A program made the translations under genes and the position numbers. This document shows, piece by piece, positions 43,817 to 53,639 of a DNA stretch of 64,000 nucleotides. The notes under the pieces were generated by a model. The model ran no database searches and was not told the DNA's origin. It was given only the letters and a program-made list of their open reading frames with translations. How positions within the stretch are numbered: the stretch's first letter is position 1; every line of letters starts with the position of its first letter. Source of the DNA: Paracoccus bogoriensis (GTDB taxonomy: Bacteria > Pseudomonadota > Alphaproteobacteria > Rhodobacterales > Rhodobacteraceae); NCBI RefSeq assembly GCF_019431455.1, contig NZ_JAHYSR010000009.1, positions 44,417 through 108,416 of the forward strand. Direction: 5' to 3'.

Positions 43817-45614
43817 AATTGTCCATTTTCAGCGCCTGGATAAAGGCCGTCTGCGGGATCTCGACCTTGCCGAATTGCCGCATCCTCTTCTTGCCGGCCT
43901 TCTGCTTTTCCAACAGCTTCTTCTTGCGCGTGGCATCGCCGCCATAACATTTGGCCGTCACGTCCTTGCGCATCGCCGACAGCGTCTCGCGCGCGATCAC
44001 GCGCGAGCCGATGGCCGCCTGGATCGGGATCTTGAACATGTGCCTCGGGATCAGTTCCTTGAGCTTCTCGACCATCGCGCGGCCACGGCTTTCGGCGCGG
44101 TCGCGGTGAACCATGACCGCCAGCGCGTCAACAGGTTCGTCATTCACCAAAATCGACATCTTCACCAGATGATCTTCGCGATATTCGCTGATCTGGTAGT
44201 CAAAGCTGGCATAGCCCTTGGTGACGGATTTCAGGCGATCATAGAAGTCAAAGACCACCTCGGCCAGCGGCAGGTCATAGACGACCATCGCGCGGCTGCC
44301 CGCATAGGTCAGATCCAGCTGGATGCCGCGCCGGTCCTGGCACAGCTTCAGCACGTCGCCCAGATATTCGTCCGGCACCATGATCGTGGCCTTGATGCGC
44401 GGCTCTTCGATATGATCCACATGGGTCAGGTCGGGCATGTCGGCAGGGTTGTGCAGGTCGCGCACCTCGCCGTCGCGCATATGCAGCTTGAAGACCACGC
44501 TTGGCGCAGTCGTAATCAGGTCCAGGTCATATTCGCGTTCCAGGCGGTCGCGGATCACCTCCAGATGCAGCAGCCCCAGGAACCCGCAGCGGAAGCCGAA
44601 GCCCAGGGCCGCCGAGGTCTCCATTTCGTAGCTGAAGGACGCGTCGTTCAGCGCCAGCTTCTCGATCGCGTCGCGCAGCGCCTCGAAATCGTTGGCATCG
44701 ACCGGGAAAAGGCCGCAAAAGACCACCGGCTGCGCGGGCTTGAAGCCCGGCAGAGCCTCTGCCGCGGGTTTTTTCTCGTGCGTGATCGTGTCGCCCACGC
44801 GCGTGTCGCGGACCTGCTTGATCGAGGCAGTGAAGACGCCGATCTCGCCCGGCCCCAATTCCTCGATATCCTTCATCGCGGGGGTCAACACGGCCAGCTT
44901 GTCCAGCCGGTAGGTCGCACCGGTCTGCATCATCTTGACCTGATCGCCCTTGCGGATCACGCCGTCCATGACCCGGATCATCACGACGACCCCCAGATAG
45001 GCGTCATACCAGCTGTCCACCAGCATCGCCTTGAGCGGCGCGTCCCGGTCGCCCTTGGGTGCGGGCAGGCGCGTGACAATCGCCTCCAGCACGTCCGGAA
45101 TCCCAAGGCCGGTCTTGGCGCTGATCGGAATTGCGTCCGAGGCGTCAATGCCGATCACATCCTCGATATTCTCCTTGACGCGCTCGGGATCGGCTGCGGG
45201 CAGGTCGATCTTGTTCAGGACCGGCACGATTTCGTGGTTCGCGTCAATCGCCTGATAGACATTGGCCAGGGTCTGCGCCTCGACCCCTTGGCTGGCATCC
45301 ACGACCAGCAGCGAGCCCTCGACCGCGCGCATCGACCGGCTGACCTCGTAGGCAAAGTCCACATGTCCGGGCGTGTCGATCAGGTTCAGGATATAGGTCT
45401 TTCCATCCCTGGCCGGATAGTTGATCCGCACGGTATTGGCCTTGATGGTGATGCCGCGTTCGCGCTCGATATCCATGCTGTCCAGCATCTGGGCCTTCAT
45501 GTCGCGTTCGGCGACAGTCCCTGTCAACTGGATCAGCCGGTCGGCCAAGGTGGATTTGCCGTGGTCGATATGGGCCACGATCGAAAAATTGCGGATCAGG
45601 TCAAGCTCGGTCAT
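43815..45614 (-). CDS. lepA: Elongation factor 4 (LepA GTPase)
   Basis: A 599-residue translational GTPase that back-translocates or remodels ribosomes under stress. GTPase motifs are [13 protein letters not shown] (G1, residues 14-26), RGITIK (G2), DTPGHVDF (G3) near 76 and NKIDLP (G4) near 130. The EF4-specific C-terminal domain is seen in [25 protein letters not shown] near 560-584 (in parts), and the protein ends with [14 protein letters not shown], a typical LepA ending. The start [21 protein letters not shown] at 45614 matches the family; an in-frame ATG at 45629 is the alternative. The gene stands alone and converges on nadC. Confidence 0.97.
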   Translation of the reverse strand: MTELDLIRNFSIVAHIDHGKSTLADRLIQLTGTVAERDMKAQMLDSMDIERERGITIKANTVRINYPARDGKTYILNLIDTPGHVDFAYEVSRSMRAVEGSLLVVDASQGVEAQTLANVYQAIDANHEIVPVLNKIDLPAADPERVKENIEDVIGIDASDAIPISAKTGLGIPDVLEAIVTRLPAPKGDRDAPLKAMLVDSWYDAYLGVVVMIRVMDGVIRKGDQVKMMQTGATYRLDKLAVLTPAMKDIEELGPGEIGVFTASIKQVRDTRVGDTITHEKKPAAEALPGFKPAQPVVFCGLFPVDANDFEALRDAIEKLALNDASFSYEMETSAALGFGFRCGFLGLLHLEVIRDRLEREYDLDLITTAPSVVFKLHMRDGEVRDLHNPADMPDLTHVDHIEEPRIKATIMVPDEYLGDVLKLCQDRRGIQLDLTYAGSRAMVVYDLPLAEVVFDFYDRLKSVTKGYASFDYQISEYREDHLVKMSILVNDEPVDALAVMVHRDRAESRGRAMVEKLKELIPRHMFKIPIQAAIGSRVIARETLSAMRKDVTAKCYGGDATRKKKLLEKQKAGKKRMRQFGKVEIPQTAFIQALKMDN

Positions 45615-45679
45615 GGCCGGGCTATACAAGGGCGCGGTCCGCGCGGAAAGAGGGTTTCGCGGCCCTGCGCGCTTTGGTG

Positions 45680-46375
45680 TCAGGGCATGGCCGGGCGGCG
45701 GGCGGCTTCCAGCATCAGCCGGGCGACCTCGGCTGAAGAGGCCGGGTTCTGGCCAGTGATCAGCCGCCCATCCGCGATGGCAAAAGGCTGCCAGTCGGGG
45801 CCATGATGATATTCGGCGCCCGCCGCCTTGAGGCGATCGGCCAGAAGGAAGGGCACGATATCCGACAAGCCGACCGCATCCTCTTCGCTATTGGTAAAGC
45901 CCGCCACGCGGCGCCCGGTCACCAGAGCCCGACCATCGGGCAGGCGCGCGGCCAGCAGGCCCGCCGGGCCATGGCAGACCGCGCCGATGATCGCCCCCGA
46001 CTGCCAGGCATCGGCCAGCAGACGGCCCAAGGGCGCCGAATCCGGCAGATCCCACATCGTTCCGTGCCCGCCGGGCAGAAAGACGATATCACAACCGCTT
46101 GCAGCCACATTCTCGACTTTCTCGGTGTGACGCAAGCGGTTCATCGCGGCTTCGTCTGCCATGAAACGGCGCACGTCGTCATTCAGCGCGTCCCCTTCGG
46201 CCGAGGCGGGATCGGCGGGCGGTTCGCCTCCTCTGATGCTGGCCAGTTCGACCGTCCAGCCCGCGTCGGACAAGGCCCAATAGGGCGTGGCAAGCTCTTC
46301 CCAGTAAAAGCCGGTGGGTTTGCCGCTGTCGCCCAGATGGGCATGTGAGGTCAGGATGAACAGGGCGCGGGGCAT
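45680..46375 (-). CDS. DJ-1/PfpI family (Hsp31-like) protein
   Basis: A 231-residue member of the type 1 glutamine amidotransferase-like superfamily. FVVLTS-type N-terminus ([32 protein letters not shown]) and the acidic E26-E27 resemble the Hsp31/glyoxalase III-like branch. The nucleophile elbow is [15 protein letters not shown] near 132 with Cys. [17 protein letters not shown] near 99 supports an oxyanion site. Members act as methylglyoxal-detoxifying or chaperone-type proteins; which applies here is not visible. AAGGAGACCGCC precedes the ATG at 46375, fixing the start against an in-frame ATG at 46408. Confidence 0.9.
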   Translation of the reverse strand: MPRALFILTSHAHLGDSGKPTGFYWEELATPYWALSDAGWTVELASIRGGEPPADPASAEGDALNDDVRRFMADEAAMNRLRHTEKVENVAASGCDIVFLPGGHGTMWDLPDSAPLGRLLADAWQSGAIIGAVCHGPAGLLAARLPDGRALVTGRRVAGFTNSEEDAVGLSDIVPFLLADRLKAAGAEYHHGPDWQPFAIADGRLITGQNPASSAEVARLMLEAARRPAMP

Positions 46376-46698
46376 GGCGGTCTCCTTGTGTTCTGGCTTG
46401 CCCCACAACCGAAATCACAAGCGACGGGTTCCCCGGCACGAGAAACCGCTTGGGCGCAATGTCCCGCGCCCAGAAGACGAGGGCATGGGCCTTGGTCGTC
46501 TTTTCCGCCAGGATCTCGACCAGCGCGAAATGCCCGGCCGATCCGAAGAGGCGATCCCGCGCGGCTGATCCTCCGGATGGCTTCTGGTGATCAGGATCAG
46601 CCACCGCACCGCCATTGCAACCAGCGCGCGCCATCCAGCACAGGCCGTCCCGACCGGGCGGTCAGGCCTTTGTCAAGCCGCTCCGCCGCACCCGGTGA
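46376..46698. other. Gap without a supported gene, with coding-like minus strand
   Basis: No gene can be assigned. On the minus strand a frame between about 46600 and 46390 reads FGSAGHFALVEILAEKTTK and then HALVFWARDIAPKRFLVPGNP with strong third-position GC. It runs on out of frame into the PfpI-family gene without a plausible end, so it may be the relic of a displaced gene. Confidence 0.3.
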
Positions 46699-46727
46699 TT
46701 GAGCCGGTGCCGCTTATCTGCTATGAC
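46699..46727 (+). promoter_or_regulatory. Promoter of the small secreted protein gene
   Basis: TTGAGC (46699-46704), a 17-base spacer, then TATGAC (46722-46727). It lies about 95 bases before the ATG at 46823 on the same strand. Confidence 0.5.
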
Positions 46728-46822
46728 CCGATGATGTGGGCCTTTCGAGACCGGGAAAACCGGCGTGCCCCGCAGATGCGAGGATCAGGACCGGATCGAC
46801 CGGAAACCCGAGGAGACAGTCC

Positions 46823-47143
46823 ATGCCAAGGCAGACCATCCTGAACAGGCTGATGATCGCGGCAGCCGCGGTGGTAATGACCGCACCGCTGGCCGTGGCC
46901 GGCCCCATCGACAACGCCTGTATTCGTTCCGACCGCGCGCGTGGCAATGCGGCGCTGTGCGGCTGCATCCAGCAGGTTGCGAACCAGACCCTGTCGCGTG
47001 CCGACCAGCGCCGCGCGGCGCAGTTCTTCCGCGATCCGCACCGCGCGCAGGAGGTCCGCACCTCCAAGCGCAGCAGCGACAACGAATTCTGGCGGCGCTA
47101 CCGGCATTTCGCCTCTCAGGCCGAGGTGCTGTGCCGTCGCTGA
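46823..47143 (+). CDS. Small secreted protein with three cysteines
   Basis: A 106-residue protein with a signal peptide (LMIAAAAVVMTAPLAVAG, cleavage about residue 26). The mature part has DNACIRSDRARGNAALCGCIQQVANQTLSRADQRRAAQFFRDPHRAQEVR (in parts) and ends with EVLCRR. Cysteines lie at about residues 33, 45, 47 and 104. It belongs to a small family seen in Rhodobacterales but I know of no function. A periplasmic location is likely; the cysteine pattern permits disulfides. GAGGAGA precedes the ATG. It converges on the ParA gene. Confidence 0.8.
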   Translation: MPRQTILNRLMIAAAAVVMTAPLAVAGPIDNACIRSDRARGNAALCGCIQQVANQTLSRADQRRAAQFFRDPHRAQEVRTSKRSSDNEFWRRYRHFASQAEVLCRR

Positions 47144-47192
47144 CGCGGCGTCCTGCCTTGGGTCGTCTGGTCCTTGCGGGGCCGGCAGGCGC

Positions 47193-47828
47193 TTAGCCGA
47201 TGCGGGCCAGGATCTCGTCCGTCAGGGCTGCGATCTCGTCCTGCGCAGCGCCGGCGCTGCTGCGTTCGACGACGCCAAGCCCCTGCCCCAGGGTCTCGGC
47301 ATAGGCCACGCGATTGGCGACCCGCGTGTCGGCCACAGCCGCACCCAGTTCCGCGGCCCGTTCGGCCACATCAGCCGACAGGCGGGTATTGGGGCGGGTG
47401 CGGTTCAGCACAACCAGAACTTCGGCTTTTTCGCGCCGCGCCAGATCCAGCACGCCCTCGGTCGCCCATAGATCGACATGGCTGGTCGCCACTGGCACCA
47501 GAACCAGATCGGCCACCCGCAACGAAGGGCGCAGATCGCTGTCGATCTTGGGCGGGGTGTCGATGATGACGAAATCGAACCGCTTCTTCAGCTTTTCCGA
47601 TTCGTAGCTGGCGCCCCAGGCCGACGAGGTCGAGAAATCCAGCGCCTCGTCCTCGCCCTGCGCGGCCATGCGTTCCATGAACCAGCGGCCCATGCTGCCC
47701 TGCGGATCGGTATCGACCAGCGCAACCGAATAGCCGCGCCCGTGCAGCGCCACCGCCAGATTGACCGCCATTGTCGTCTTGCCGCTGCCGCCCTTCTGTT
47801 GGGCCACGGTGATGATCCGCCCCGCCAT
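47193..47828 (-). CDS. Orphan ParA-family ATPase
   Basis: A 211-residue ParA/Soj-type ATPase with the deviant Walker A QQKGGSGKTTMAVNLA (residues 10-25), Walker A' region VALVDTDPQGSMGRWF near 36 and Walker B VIIDTPPKIDSDLR near 86. It is short and lacks an N-terminal DNA-binding domain, like the small ParA proteins that position plasmids, chemoreceptor clusters (PpfA in R. sphaeroides) or other cargo. No parB or other cargo gene is next to it. The ATG at 47828 puts the Walker motif near the N-terminus. Partner and cargo are unknown. Confidence 0.9.
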   Translation of the reverse strand: MAGRIITVAQQKGGSGKTTMAVNLAVALHGRGYSVALVDTDPQGSMGRWFMERMAAQGEDEALDFSTSSAWGASYESEKLKKRFDFVIIDTPPKIDSDLRPSLRVADLVLVPVATSHVDLWATEGVLDLARREKAEVLVVLNRTRPNTRLSADVAERAAELGAAVADTRVANRVAYAETLGQGLGVVERSSAGAAQDEIAALTDEILARIG

Positions 47829-47903
47829 CAAGATCCTCCGGTTCCTTTCATACAGCCTAAAAGGCGCGGCGCGCGAATGCACCACCTTTCTGCATCTGCA
47901 GCA

Positions 47904-48224
47904 TCAGGGATGGACCGACTGCACCTCGTACATCACGGGCTCGAAGCTCTTGCACATGGCGTGGATCTCGCGGTTGCGGCGACGCATCTCGGGGTCGCGC
48001 AGCATGGCCTGATAATCGCGCCGGTCGCGCCATTGCGAATAGGAGGCGATGCGGGTCTGAGCGTCGTTCAGATGGATCGCGCCGCCAAGGCAACCGGGCT
48101 GACGACTGATCACCTCTGCCCAGGCCGAGGTCAGCAGGTCCAGCACGTCATGCGCGCTGCCGGGCGTGACCTCGAAGGTCGTGATGACGGTCTGGCCGTC
48201 GAAATCAGGCGTGATGCTGAACAT
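47904..48224 (-). CDS. Antibiotic biosynthesis monooxygenase (ABM)-fold protein
   Basis: A 106-residue dimeric alpha-beta barrel protein of the ABM family. GQTVITTFEVTPGSAHDVLDLLTSAWAEVISRQPGCLGGAIHLN (in parts) and YSQWRDRRDYQAMLRDPEMRRR are the characteristic first strand-helix and the WxS/Y strand. Family members include small cofactor-free oxygenases and haem-degrading enzymes; key haem ligands are not evident. The gene is divergent from the dipeptidase gene at 48344 and lies behind parA's start on the same strand. Confidence 0.85.
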   Translation of the reverse strand: MFSITPDFDGQTVITTFEVTPGSAHDVLDLLTSAWAEVISRQPGCLGGAIHLNDAQTRIASYSQWRDRRDYQAMLRDPEMRRRNREIHAMCKSFEPVMYEVQSVHP

Positions 48225-48343
48225 GGTGCGGGCCTTTCGCTGGCTGATGGTGCCAGCCTAGCGCGCCCCGGCGCGCGCGCAAAGCGCATTGCGACACGCT
48301 TGCAGGATGTGCATTCTGCAACCGAACCGACCGGAGCCTTGCC

Positions 48344-49390
48344 ATGATCCCCATATTCGACGGCCATAACGACATGCTGCAACGGCTGGTGGCCGCCGGC
48401 CCCGATGCCGCAAGGCTGTGGCAGCAGGGCGATGGCACGGGCCATCTGGACCTGGCGCGCGCGCGGGCGGGCGGTCTGGTGGGCGGCTTCTTTGCGATCT
48501 GGGTGCCCTCGCCCGCCCATCCGGATGAGGCAGCCCATCTGCACCAGATGGAAAACCCGCCCTTTGCCCTGCCCCTGCCGCCCGAGATCACACCCGAGGC
48601 TGCCCTGCCCCCGGCCTTTGCCCAGGCCGCCACGCTTCACCACCTGCACCGCGCGGGCCTTTTGACCATCGTCACGGGGGCTGAGGATCTGCGCGCCACC
48701 ATCGCGGCGGGCGGCTTCGCGGCCGTCATGCACATGGAAGGGGCCGAGGCGATCCGCGACGAGGACGCGCTGCATCTATGGCACGCGATGGGGCTGCGTT
48801 CGGTGGGGCCGGTCTGGTCGCGGCCCACGCGGCACGGTCATGGCGTGCCCTTTGCCTTTCCCGCCTCGCCCGATCTGGGCGGGCCGCTGACACCCGCCGG
48901 GCGCGCGCTGGTGGCAGCCTGTAACCGCCTGGGGATCATGCTGGACCTGTCGCATCTGAACGAGGCCGGGTTCGACGACATTGCGCGCCTGTCGGATGCG
49001 CCGCTCGTGGCCAGCCACAGCGCCGTCCATGCGCTTTGCCCCAGCAGCCGCAACCTGACCGACCGGCAATTGCGTCAGATCGCCGATAGCGGTGGTCTTG
49101 TGGGGCTGAACTTCGCCTCTGGCTTTCTGCGGACCGACGGGCGGCGTCTGCCGCTTGAGGATATCGGCATGATGCTGCGCCACCTGGATCACCTGCTGTC
49201 GATCCTGGGCGAAGGCGGGGTGGCTTTCGGATCGGATTTCGACGGTGCGCTCATGCCGCGCGAGGTGCCGGATGCGGCGGCGCTGCCGCGCCTGATCGCG
49301 GCGATGCAGGATCACGGCTATGGCGACGCGCTGATCCGGCGCATCGCCTGCGAGAACTGGCTGTCGGTGCTGGAGCGGACCTGGCGCTGA
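48344..49390 (+). CDS. Membrane-dipeptidase-type (M19) peptidase
   Basis: A 348-residue metallo-dipeptidase of the M19 renal dipeptidase family. The zinc-binding FDGHNDML at residues 4-11 has the HxD pair. HMEGAEAIRDEDALHLWHAMGLRSVGPVW near 125 supplies the bridging glutamate. The other ligands fit DLSHLNEAGFDDI near 202 and VASHSAVHALCPSSRNLTD near 222. VAFGSDFDGA near 295 is also typical. No signal peptide is visible, so it is probably cytoplasmic. It faces the RodZ-like gene, whose stop lies seven bases past its own. Substrates may include D-amino-acid dipeptides. Confidence 0.93.
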   Translation: MIPIFDGHNDMLQRLVAAGPDAARLWQQGDGTGHLDLARARAGGLVGGFFAIWVPSPAHPDEAAHLHQMENPPFALPLPPEITPEAALPPAFAQAATLHHLHRAGLLTIVTGAEDLRATIAAGGFAAVMHMEGAEAIRDEDALHLWHAMGLRSVGPVWSRPTRHGHGVPFAFPASPDLGGPLTPAGRALVAACNRLGIMLDLSHLNEAGFDDIARLSDAPLVASHSAVHALCPSSRNLTDRQLRQIADSGGLVGLNFASGFLRTDGRRLPLEDIGMMLRHLDHLLSILGEGGVAFGSDFDGALMPREVPDAAALPRLIAAMQDHGYGDALIRRIACENWLSVLERTWR

Positions 49391-49397
49391 GGGCCGA

Positions 49398-50696
49398 TCA
49401 CTCGGCCGTCTGCTGCTCGGCACTGGCAACCGAAATGATTTGCGCCAGTTCGGGATCGGCGTTCAGATCGGCCAGTGCAAAACGCTCGGTCAGGCTGGAA
49501 GGAGCAAGCTCGATATTGCTGACGACCTGAGCGCCGGGCGCGACCGGGCCATAGGTCTGGCCATTGATCGCGAAATAGACCGCGCCGGAATTGCCGGTTC
49601 GCAGACGCGGCGCCTCTTCCAGCTTGGGCAGGGCGAAGCGCTCGCCCGCATCCATGATCTTTTCCAGAAGGACGGTGCCATCGGCGGATGTCACACGCAC
49701 CCAGGCCGGACGGACGGCCAGCAATTCAAGCTGCGGCGCGTCCGGGGCCAGTGTGCGGACCCCGCCGACCCCGCCTTCGGCAGGGAGGGAATCGGCGACC
49801 ATGGTCGCGATATCGCTTGGCACGCCCAGATCTGCCGGCATCAGCGGCCCGAAGCCCGCGGCCTGCGTTGCATCCTGGGGCGGTTGCGGCATCGCCACGC
49901 TGCCCAGATCCGCGATTGCCGTCGCCGCAGTTTCGGTCAGACCAGGATCGATCGCAGCGATCGGCCCATCGCGCGCGGTCAGGACAGGCGCTTCGAGAAT
50001 CTGCGGACGATAGAGCCGGTCCAGCGCCTCGGGCTGAGGCAGGCGGCGCGCAATCTCGGCCGGATCGCGCGTTTCCAGATCGGGGCTGGCCAGGCCCGCG
50101 CCTTGGGTCGGGTCAAGCTCGGTCACAAGCTGCGGCAGGTCGTCCCCGGGCATCAGCGTCACGCGCTGCACCTCTTGCAGCAATGCATAGCCGCCATAGG
50201 CCAGCCCCGCGATCAGAGCGATCAGAACGACAAGCGCCCCGATGGCGCGCGGCTCCAGGTCGGCCCAGAAGCTGCGTTCCTGAGGGATGAACAACGCACG
50301 CGGATTGGCCAGGGCCTCGGCCGGGTCCGAGGGGCGACGCACGGGTTTCGGCCCCGCCGCCGCGGGCGCCATGCCATGTGTCGGCTGAAACCCGGACTCG
50401 GCGCAGAAACGGCGGAAGGTCCAGTCCGGGTCCATGCCCAGATAGCGCGCATAAGAGCGCACATAGCCCGAAATGAAGCTGGGCGCGTCAAAGGCCGAGA
50501 TGTCGCAATTCTCGATGGCGGCGACATACGAGGCACGGATGCGCAGCTCGCGCTGCACATCCAGCAGCGATTTGCCAAGCGTTGCCCGCTCGCCCCGCAT
50601 GATATCGCCGAGGCGAGTATCATCGTCCAGGAAATGCTGAACATCCCCGATCTGAACGATATCTTCTGCCGGGTGTTGTGCCCGCAGCCTGCTCAT
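49398..50696 (-). CDS. RodZ-like HTH and DUF4115 membrane protein
   Basis: A 432-residue bitopic protein. The N-terminal HTH_25 domain (about residues 28-100) shows GDIMRGERATLGKSLLDVQRELRIRASYVAAIENCD (in parts) and FISGYVRSYARYLGMDPDW. A single membrane helix, AIGALVVLIALIAGLAYGGYAL, follows near 151-172. A long proline-rich periplasmic linker leads to a C-terminal DUF4115 domain: VRPAWVRVTSADGTVLLEKIMDAGERFALP near 330-360. RodZ links MreB to the cell wall machinery. Neighbouring genes give no direct clue, though RodZ-like genes often precede ispG. An atypically long linker is notable. Confidence 0.88.
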   Translation of the reverse strand: MSRLRAQHPAEDIVQIGDVQHFLDDDTRLGDIMRGERATLGKSLLDVQRELRIRASYVAAIENCDISAFDAPSFISGYVRSYARYLGMDPDWTFRRFCAESGFQPTHGMAPAAAGPKPVRRPSDPAEALANPRALFIPQERSFWADLEPRAIGALVVLIALIAGLAYGGYALLQEVQRVTLMPGDDLPQLVTELDPTQGAGLASPDLETRDPAEIARRLPQPEALDRLYRPQILEAPVLTARDGPIAAIDPGLTETAATAIADLGSVAMPQPPQDATQAAGFGPLMPADLGVPSDIATMVADSLPAEGGVGGVRTLAPDAPQLELLAVRPAWVRVTSADGTVLLEKIMDAGERFALPKLEEAPRLRTGNSGAVYFAINGQTYGPVAPGAQVVSNIELAPSSLTERFALADLNADPELAQIISVASAEQQTAE

Positions 50697-50804
50697 CCGA
50701 ATTGCCTCTTACGCCCGCCAGTCGAGCGGTCCGAATCACCGCCCTCGTCTCTTCTTTACCCGGACGTTATCACGCGGGCGAGAGCAGTTCATCCAAGAAC
50801 GGGA

Positions 50805-52034
50805 TCAGGCGCTCAATTCGGCGCGATTCAGCGCGCAATGCGACCAGAGGCGATCCATCGCCCGGACCAGGTGGTCGATCTGCCCGAGATCGTGCACCGG
50901 CGAGGGCGTGAAGCGCAGGCGTTCGGTGCCGCGCGGCACGGTCGGGAAGTTGATCGGCTGAACATAGATCCCGTGGTCGCGCAACAGCATGTCCGACAGC
51001 GCCTTGCAATGGACCGGATGGCCCACATGCACGGGCACGATATGGCTGCCATGGTCGATGATCGGCATCCCGAGCGACTTGAGCCGCATCTTGAGGATGC
51101 GCGCGTGCAGCTGCTGGGCATCGCGCAGCTTCTGCCCTTCGGCGGTCTTCAGCAGCGCGATCGAAGCCGCAGCCCCCGCCGCGACCGAAGGCGGCAGCGA
51201 GGTCGTGAAGATGAAGCCCGGCGCATAGGAGCGGATCGCGTCGCACATCTTCGCGCTGGCCGCGATATAGCCTCCGAACACCCCGAACGCCTTGCCCAGC
51301 GTCCCGTTGATGATGTCGATGCGATGCGCAAGCCGGTCGCGCTCGGCCACGCCGCCACCGCGGGGACCATACATGCCGACCGCATGAACCTCGTCCAGGT
51401 AGGTCAGCGCGCCGAATTCCTCGGCCAGATCGCAGATTGCGGCGATCGGCCCGAAATCGCCATCCATCGAATAGATCGACTCGAAGGCGATCAGCTTGGG
51501 CGCGGCCGGATCGTCGGCCTCGATGAGCTGACGCAGATGGGCCACGTCATTGTGGCGAAAGATCCGCTTGGCGCCGCCATTGCGCTTGATACCCTCGATC
51601 ATCGAGGCGTGGTTCAGCTCGTCCGAATAGATGATCAGGCCGGGAAACAGCTTGGGCAGGGTCGAAAGGGTCGCGTCATTGGCGATATAGGCCGAGGAAA
51701 AGACCAGCGCCGCCTCTTTCTGGTGCAGATCGGCCAGTTCGGCCTCCAGCCGTTTGTGATAGACTGTCGTGCCGCTGATATTGCGCGTCCCGCCCGAACC
51801 GGCGCCGGTTGCGTCCAATGCCTCGTGCATGGCCGACAGGACGGCCGGATGCTGGCCCATGCCCAGGTAATCGTTCCCGCACCAGACGGTGATTTCCTGC
51901 TTTTCACCATCGGGCCGGTTCCAGATCGCCTGCGGAAAGCGCCCCCTGGCACGCTCGATGTCGATGAAGGTGCGATAGCGCCCCTCATCATGAAGACGAG
52001 CAATGGCCTGGTCGAGGGCGGCATCATAATTCAT
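50805..52034 (-). CDS. hemA: 5-aminolevulinate synthase
   Basis: ALA synthase condenses glycine with succinyl-CoA, the committed haem step of alphaproteobacteria. The 409-residue PLP enzyme has [17 protein letters not shown] near 50, the glycine-rich [14 protein letters not shown] near 77, [14 protein letters not shown] near 176, [10 protein letters not shown] near 208 with the PLP aspartate, and [16 protein letters not shown] near 238 with the PLP lysine. The ATG at 52034 fits homologue length. An FNR-type box lies about 65 bases upstream, so oxygen control is likely. The unrelated glutamyl-tRNA route is not seen. Confidence 0.97.
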   Translation of the reverse strand: MNYDAALDQAIARLHDEGRYRTFIDIERARGRFPQAIWNRPDGEKQEITVWCGNDYLGMGQHPAVLSAMHEALDATGAGSGGTRNISGTTVYHKRLEAELADLHQKEAALVFSSAYIANDATLSTLPKLFPGLIIYSDELNHASMIEGIKRNGGAKRIFRHNDVAHLRQLIEADDPAAPKLIAFESIYSMDGDFGPIAAICDLAEEFGALTYLDEVHAVGMYGPRGGGVAERDRLAHRIDIINGTLGKAFGVFGGYIAASAKMCDAIRSYAPGFIFTTSLPPSVAAGAAASIALLKTAEGQKLRDAQQLHARILKMRLKSLGMPIIDHGSHIVPVHVGHPVHCKALSDMLLRDHGIYVQPINFPTVPRGTERLRFTPSPVHDLGQIDHLVRAMDRLWSHCALNRAELSA

Positions 52035-52071
52035 TGCGGGCGTTCCCTTGCATAGCTGGCTGGGTGCAATC

Positions 52072-52111
52072 ATTGTCAGATCGCGCGCGGCCCGACTTTG
52101 ATAGAGGTCAA
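52072..52111 (-). promoter_or_regulatory. FNR-type box and -10 of hemA
   Basis: Read on the minus strand, TTGACCTCTATCAA (52111-52098) differs by one base from the FNR/FnrL consensus TTGAT-N4-ATCAA. GACAAT (52077-52072) downstream is a good -10. If transcription starts near 52065, the box centre lies at about -40, the position of a class II FNR activation site. Confidence 0.75.
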
Positions 52112-52197
52112 GGCGCAAAAAGGACAGGCCAAAAACGTCGGACCAGACGAAAGAACAACGTCCCGTGCCGGTCGATGACAAGGGAAAGATAGGAAAA

Positions 52198-53583
52198 ATG
52201 ACGGATTCGACAAGATTGGAGGACATCCTGACGCAGCTGGAGGCGGACCGGGATGCGGCGCTTGAAAGGCTGATGCAGTTCCTGCGAATCCCGTCGATCT
52301 CGACCGACCCGGCCCATGCGGGCGATGTGCGGGCTGCCGCGGAATGGCTGGCGCGCGAACTGACCGAACTGGGCTTCGAGACGCGAATTCACGACACGCC
52401 GGGGCATCCGATGGTCGTGGCGCGCTCGGCCCCGGGCGGAGCGCGCCGGCTGCTGTTTTACGGTCATTACGACGTGCAGCCGGTCGATCCGCTGGCGCTC
52501 TGGGACCGTCCACCCTTCGAGCCTGCAATCGAGGACACGCCTTTGGGCCGGGTGATCCGCGGGCGCGGCGCGTCAGACGACAAGGGCCAGCTGATGACCT
52601 TCATCGAAGCATTCCGTGCCTGGAAGGCCGTGCACGGCGCCCTGCCCTCGGACCTGGTTCTGCTGTTCGAGGGCGAGGAGGAATCCGGCTCGCCCTCGCT
52701 GCGCCCTTTCCTGCGCGATCATGCCGAGATGCTGCGCGCCTCGCTGGCGATGATCTGCGATACTGCCCTTTATGCCGATGGCCGCCCCGCGATCACGACG
52801 CAATTGCGCGGCCTTGTCGGGCAGGAAGTCGTCATCCGTGCCGCCGATCGCGACCTTCATTCGGGCAGTTTCGGCGGTCTGGCCGCAAACCCGATCATGA
52901 TCCTAGTGCAGGCGCTGGCCGCCCTGAAGGACGAGACCGGGCGCGTCACCCTGCCTGGTTTCTATAACGGGGTCGAGGATCTGACGCCCGAACAGGCGCG
53001 CGACTGGCAGGCGCTGGATTTCGACGCCGCCGCATTTCTGGGCCGTGTGGGCCTGTCGCAGCCCGTCGGCGAACAGGACCGCACTCCGCTGGAGATGGTC
53101 TGGAACCGCCCCACGGCCGAGATCAACGGCATCGCGGGCGGCTATGCGGGCGACGGCTTCAAGACCGTGCTGCCCGCCGAGGCGCGCGCCAAGGTCAGTT
53201 TCCGCCTGACGGGCCGGCAGGATCCGCAGGCAATCCGCGCGGCCTTTCAGGATCACGTCCGCCGCTTTGTCCCCGCCGATTGCCGGGTCGAATTCCACGA
53301 CCACGGCGCCAGTCCGGCCAGCGTCATGGATGTGTCCGACCCGGCCTTTGGTCTGGCGCGCGACGCGCTGAGCCGCGAATGGGGCCGCGAAGCCGCCTTT
53401 ATCGGCGCGGGCGGCTCGATCCCGATTGCGGGCGACTTCAAGGAATTGCTGGGAATGGATTCGATGCTGATCGGCTTTGGCCGAGACGACGATCGCATCC
53501 ATTCGCCCAACGAGAAATACGATCTGGAAAGCTTTGCCAGGGGCGCGCGGTCCTGGGCGCGGATCCTGGCGGCCTTGCGCTGA
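52198..53583 (+). CDS. M20 family metallopeptidase (dipeptidase-like)
   Basis: A 461-residue amidohydrolase of the M20 family, cytosolic non-specific dipeptidase/ArgE/DapE-like. Zinc ligands are visible in [14 protein letters not shown] near 90 (His), [17 protein letters not shown] near 129 (bridging Asp) and [18 protein letters not shown] near 159 with the catalytic Glu pair. The dimerisation domain begins after [19 protein letters not shown] near 215. The C-terminus includes [19 protein letters not shown] with the last ligand region near EKYDLESF. The ATG at 52198 is preceded by AGGAAAAA; an earlier in-frame ATG at 52165 is less likely. It is divergent from hemA. Confidence 0.93.
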   Translation: MTDSTRLEDILTQLEADRDAALERLMQFLRIPSISTDPAHAGDVRAAAEWLARELTELGFETRIHDTPGHPMVVARSAPGGARRLLFYGHYDVQPVDPLALWDRPPFEPAIEDTPLGRVIRGRGASDDKGQLMTFIEAFRAWKAVHGALPSDLVLLFEGEEESGSPSLRPFLRDHAEMLRASLAMICDTALYADGRPAITTQLRGLVGQEVVIRAADRDLHSGSFGGLAANPIMILVQALAALKDETGRVTLPGFYNGVEDLTPEQARDWQALDFDAAAFLGRVGLSQPVGEQDRTPLEMVWNRPTAEINGIAGGYAGDGFKTVLPAEARAKVSFRLTGRQDPQAIRAAFQDHVRRFVPADCRVEFHDHGASPASVMDVSDPAFGLARDALSREWGREAAFIGAGGSIPIAGDFKELLGMDSMLIGFGRDDDRIHSPNEKYDLESFARGARSWARILAALR

Positions 53584-53639
53584 CAAGGATACGCGCGGCC
53601 CCGTGGCAGGCCGCGCCGTCGAGTCCGATGATATCGTGC

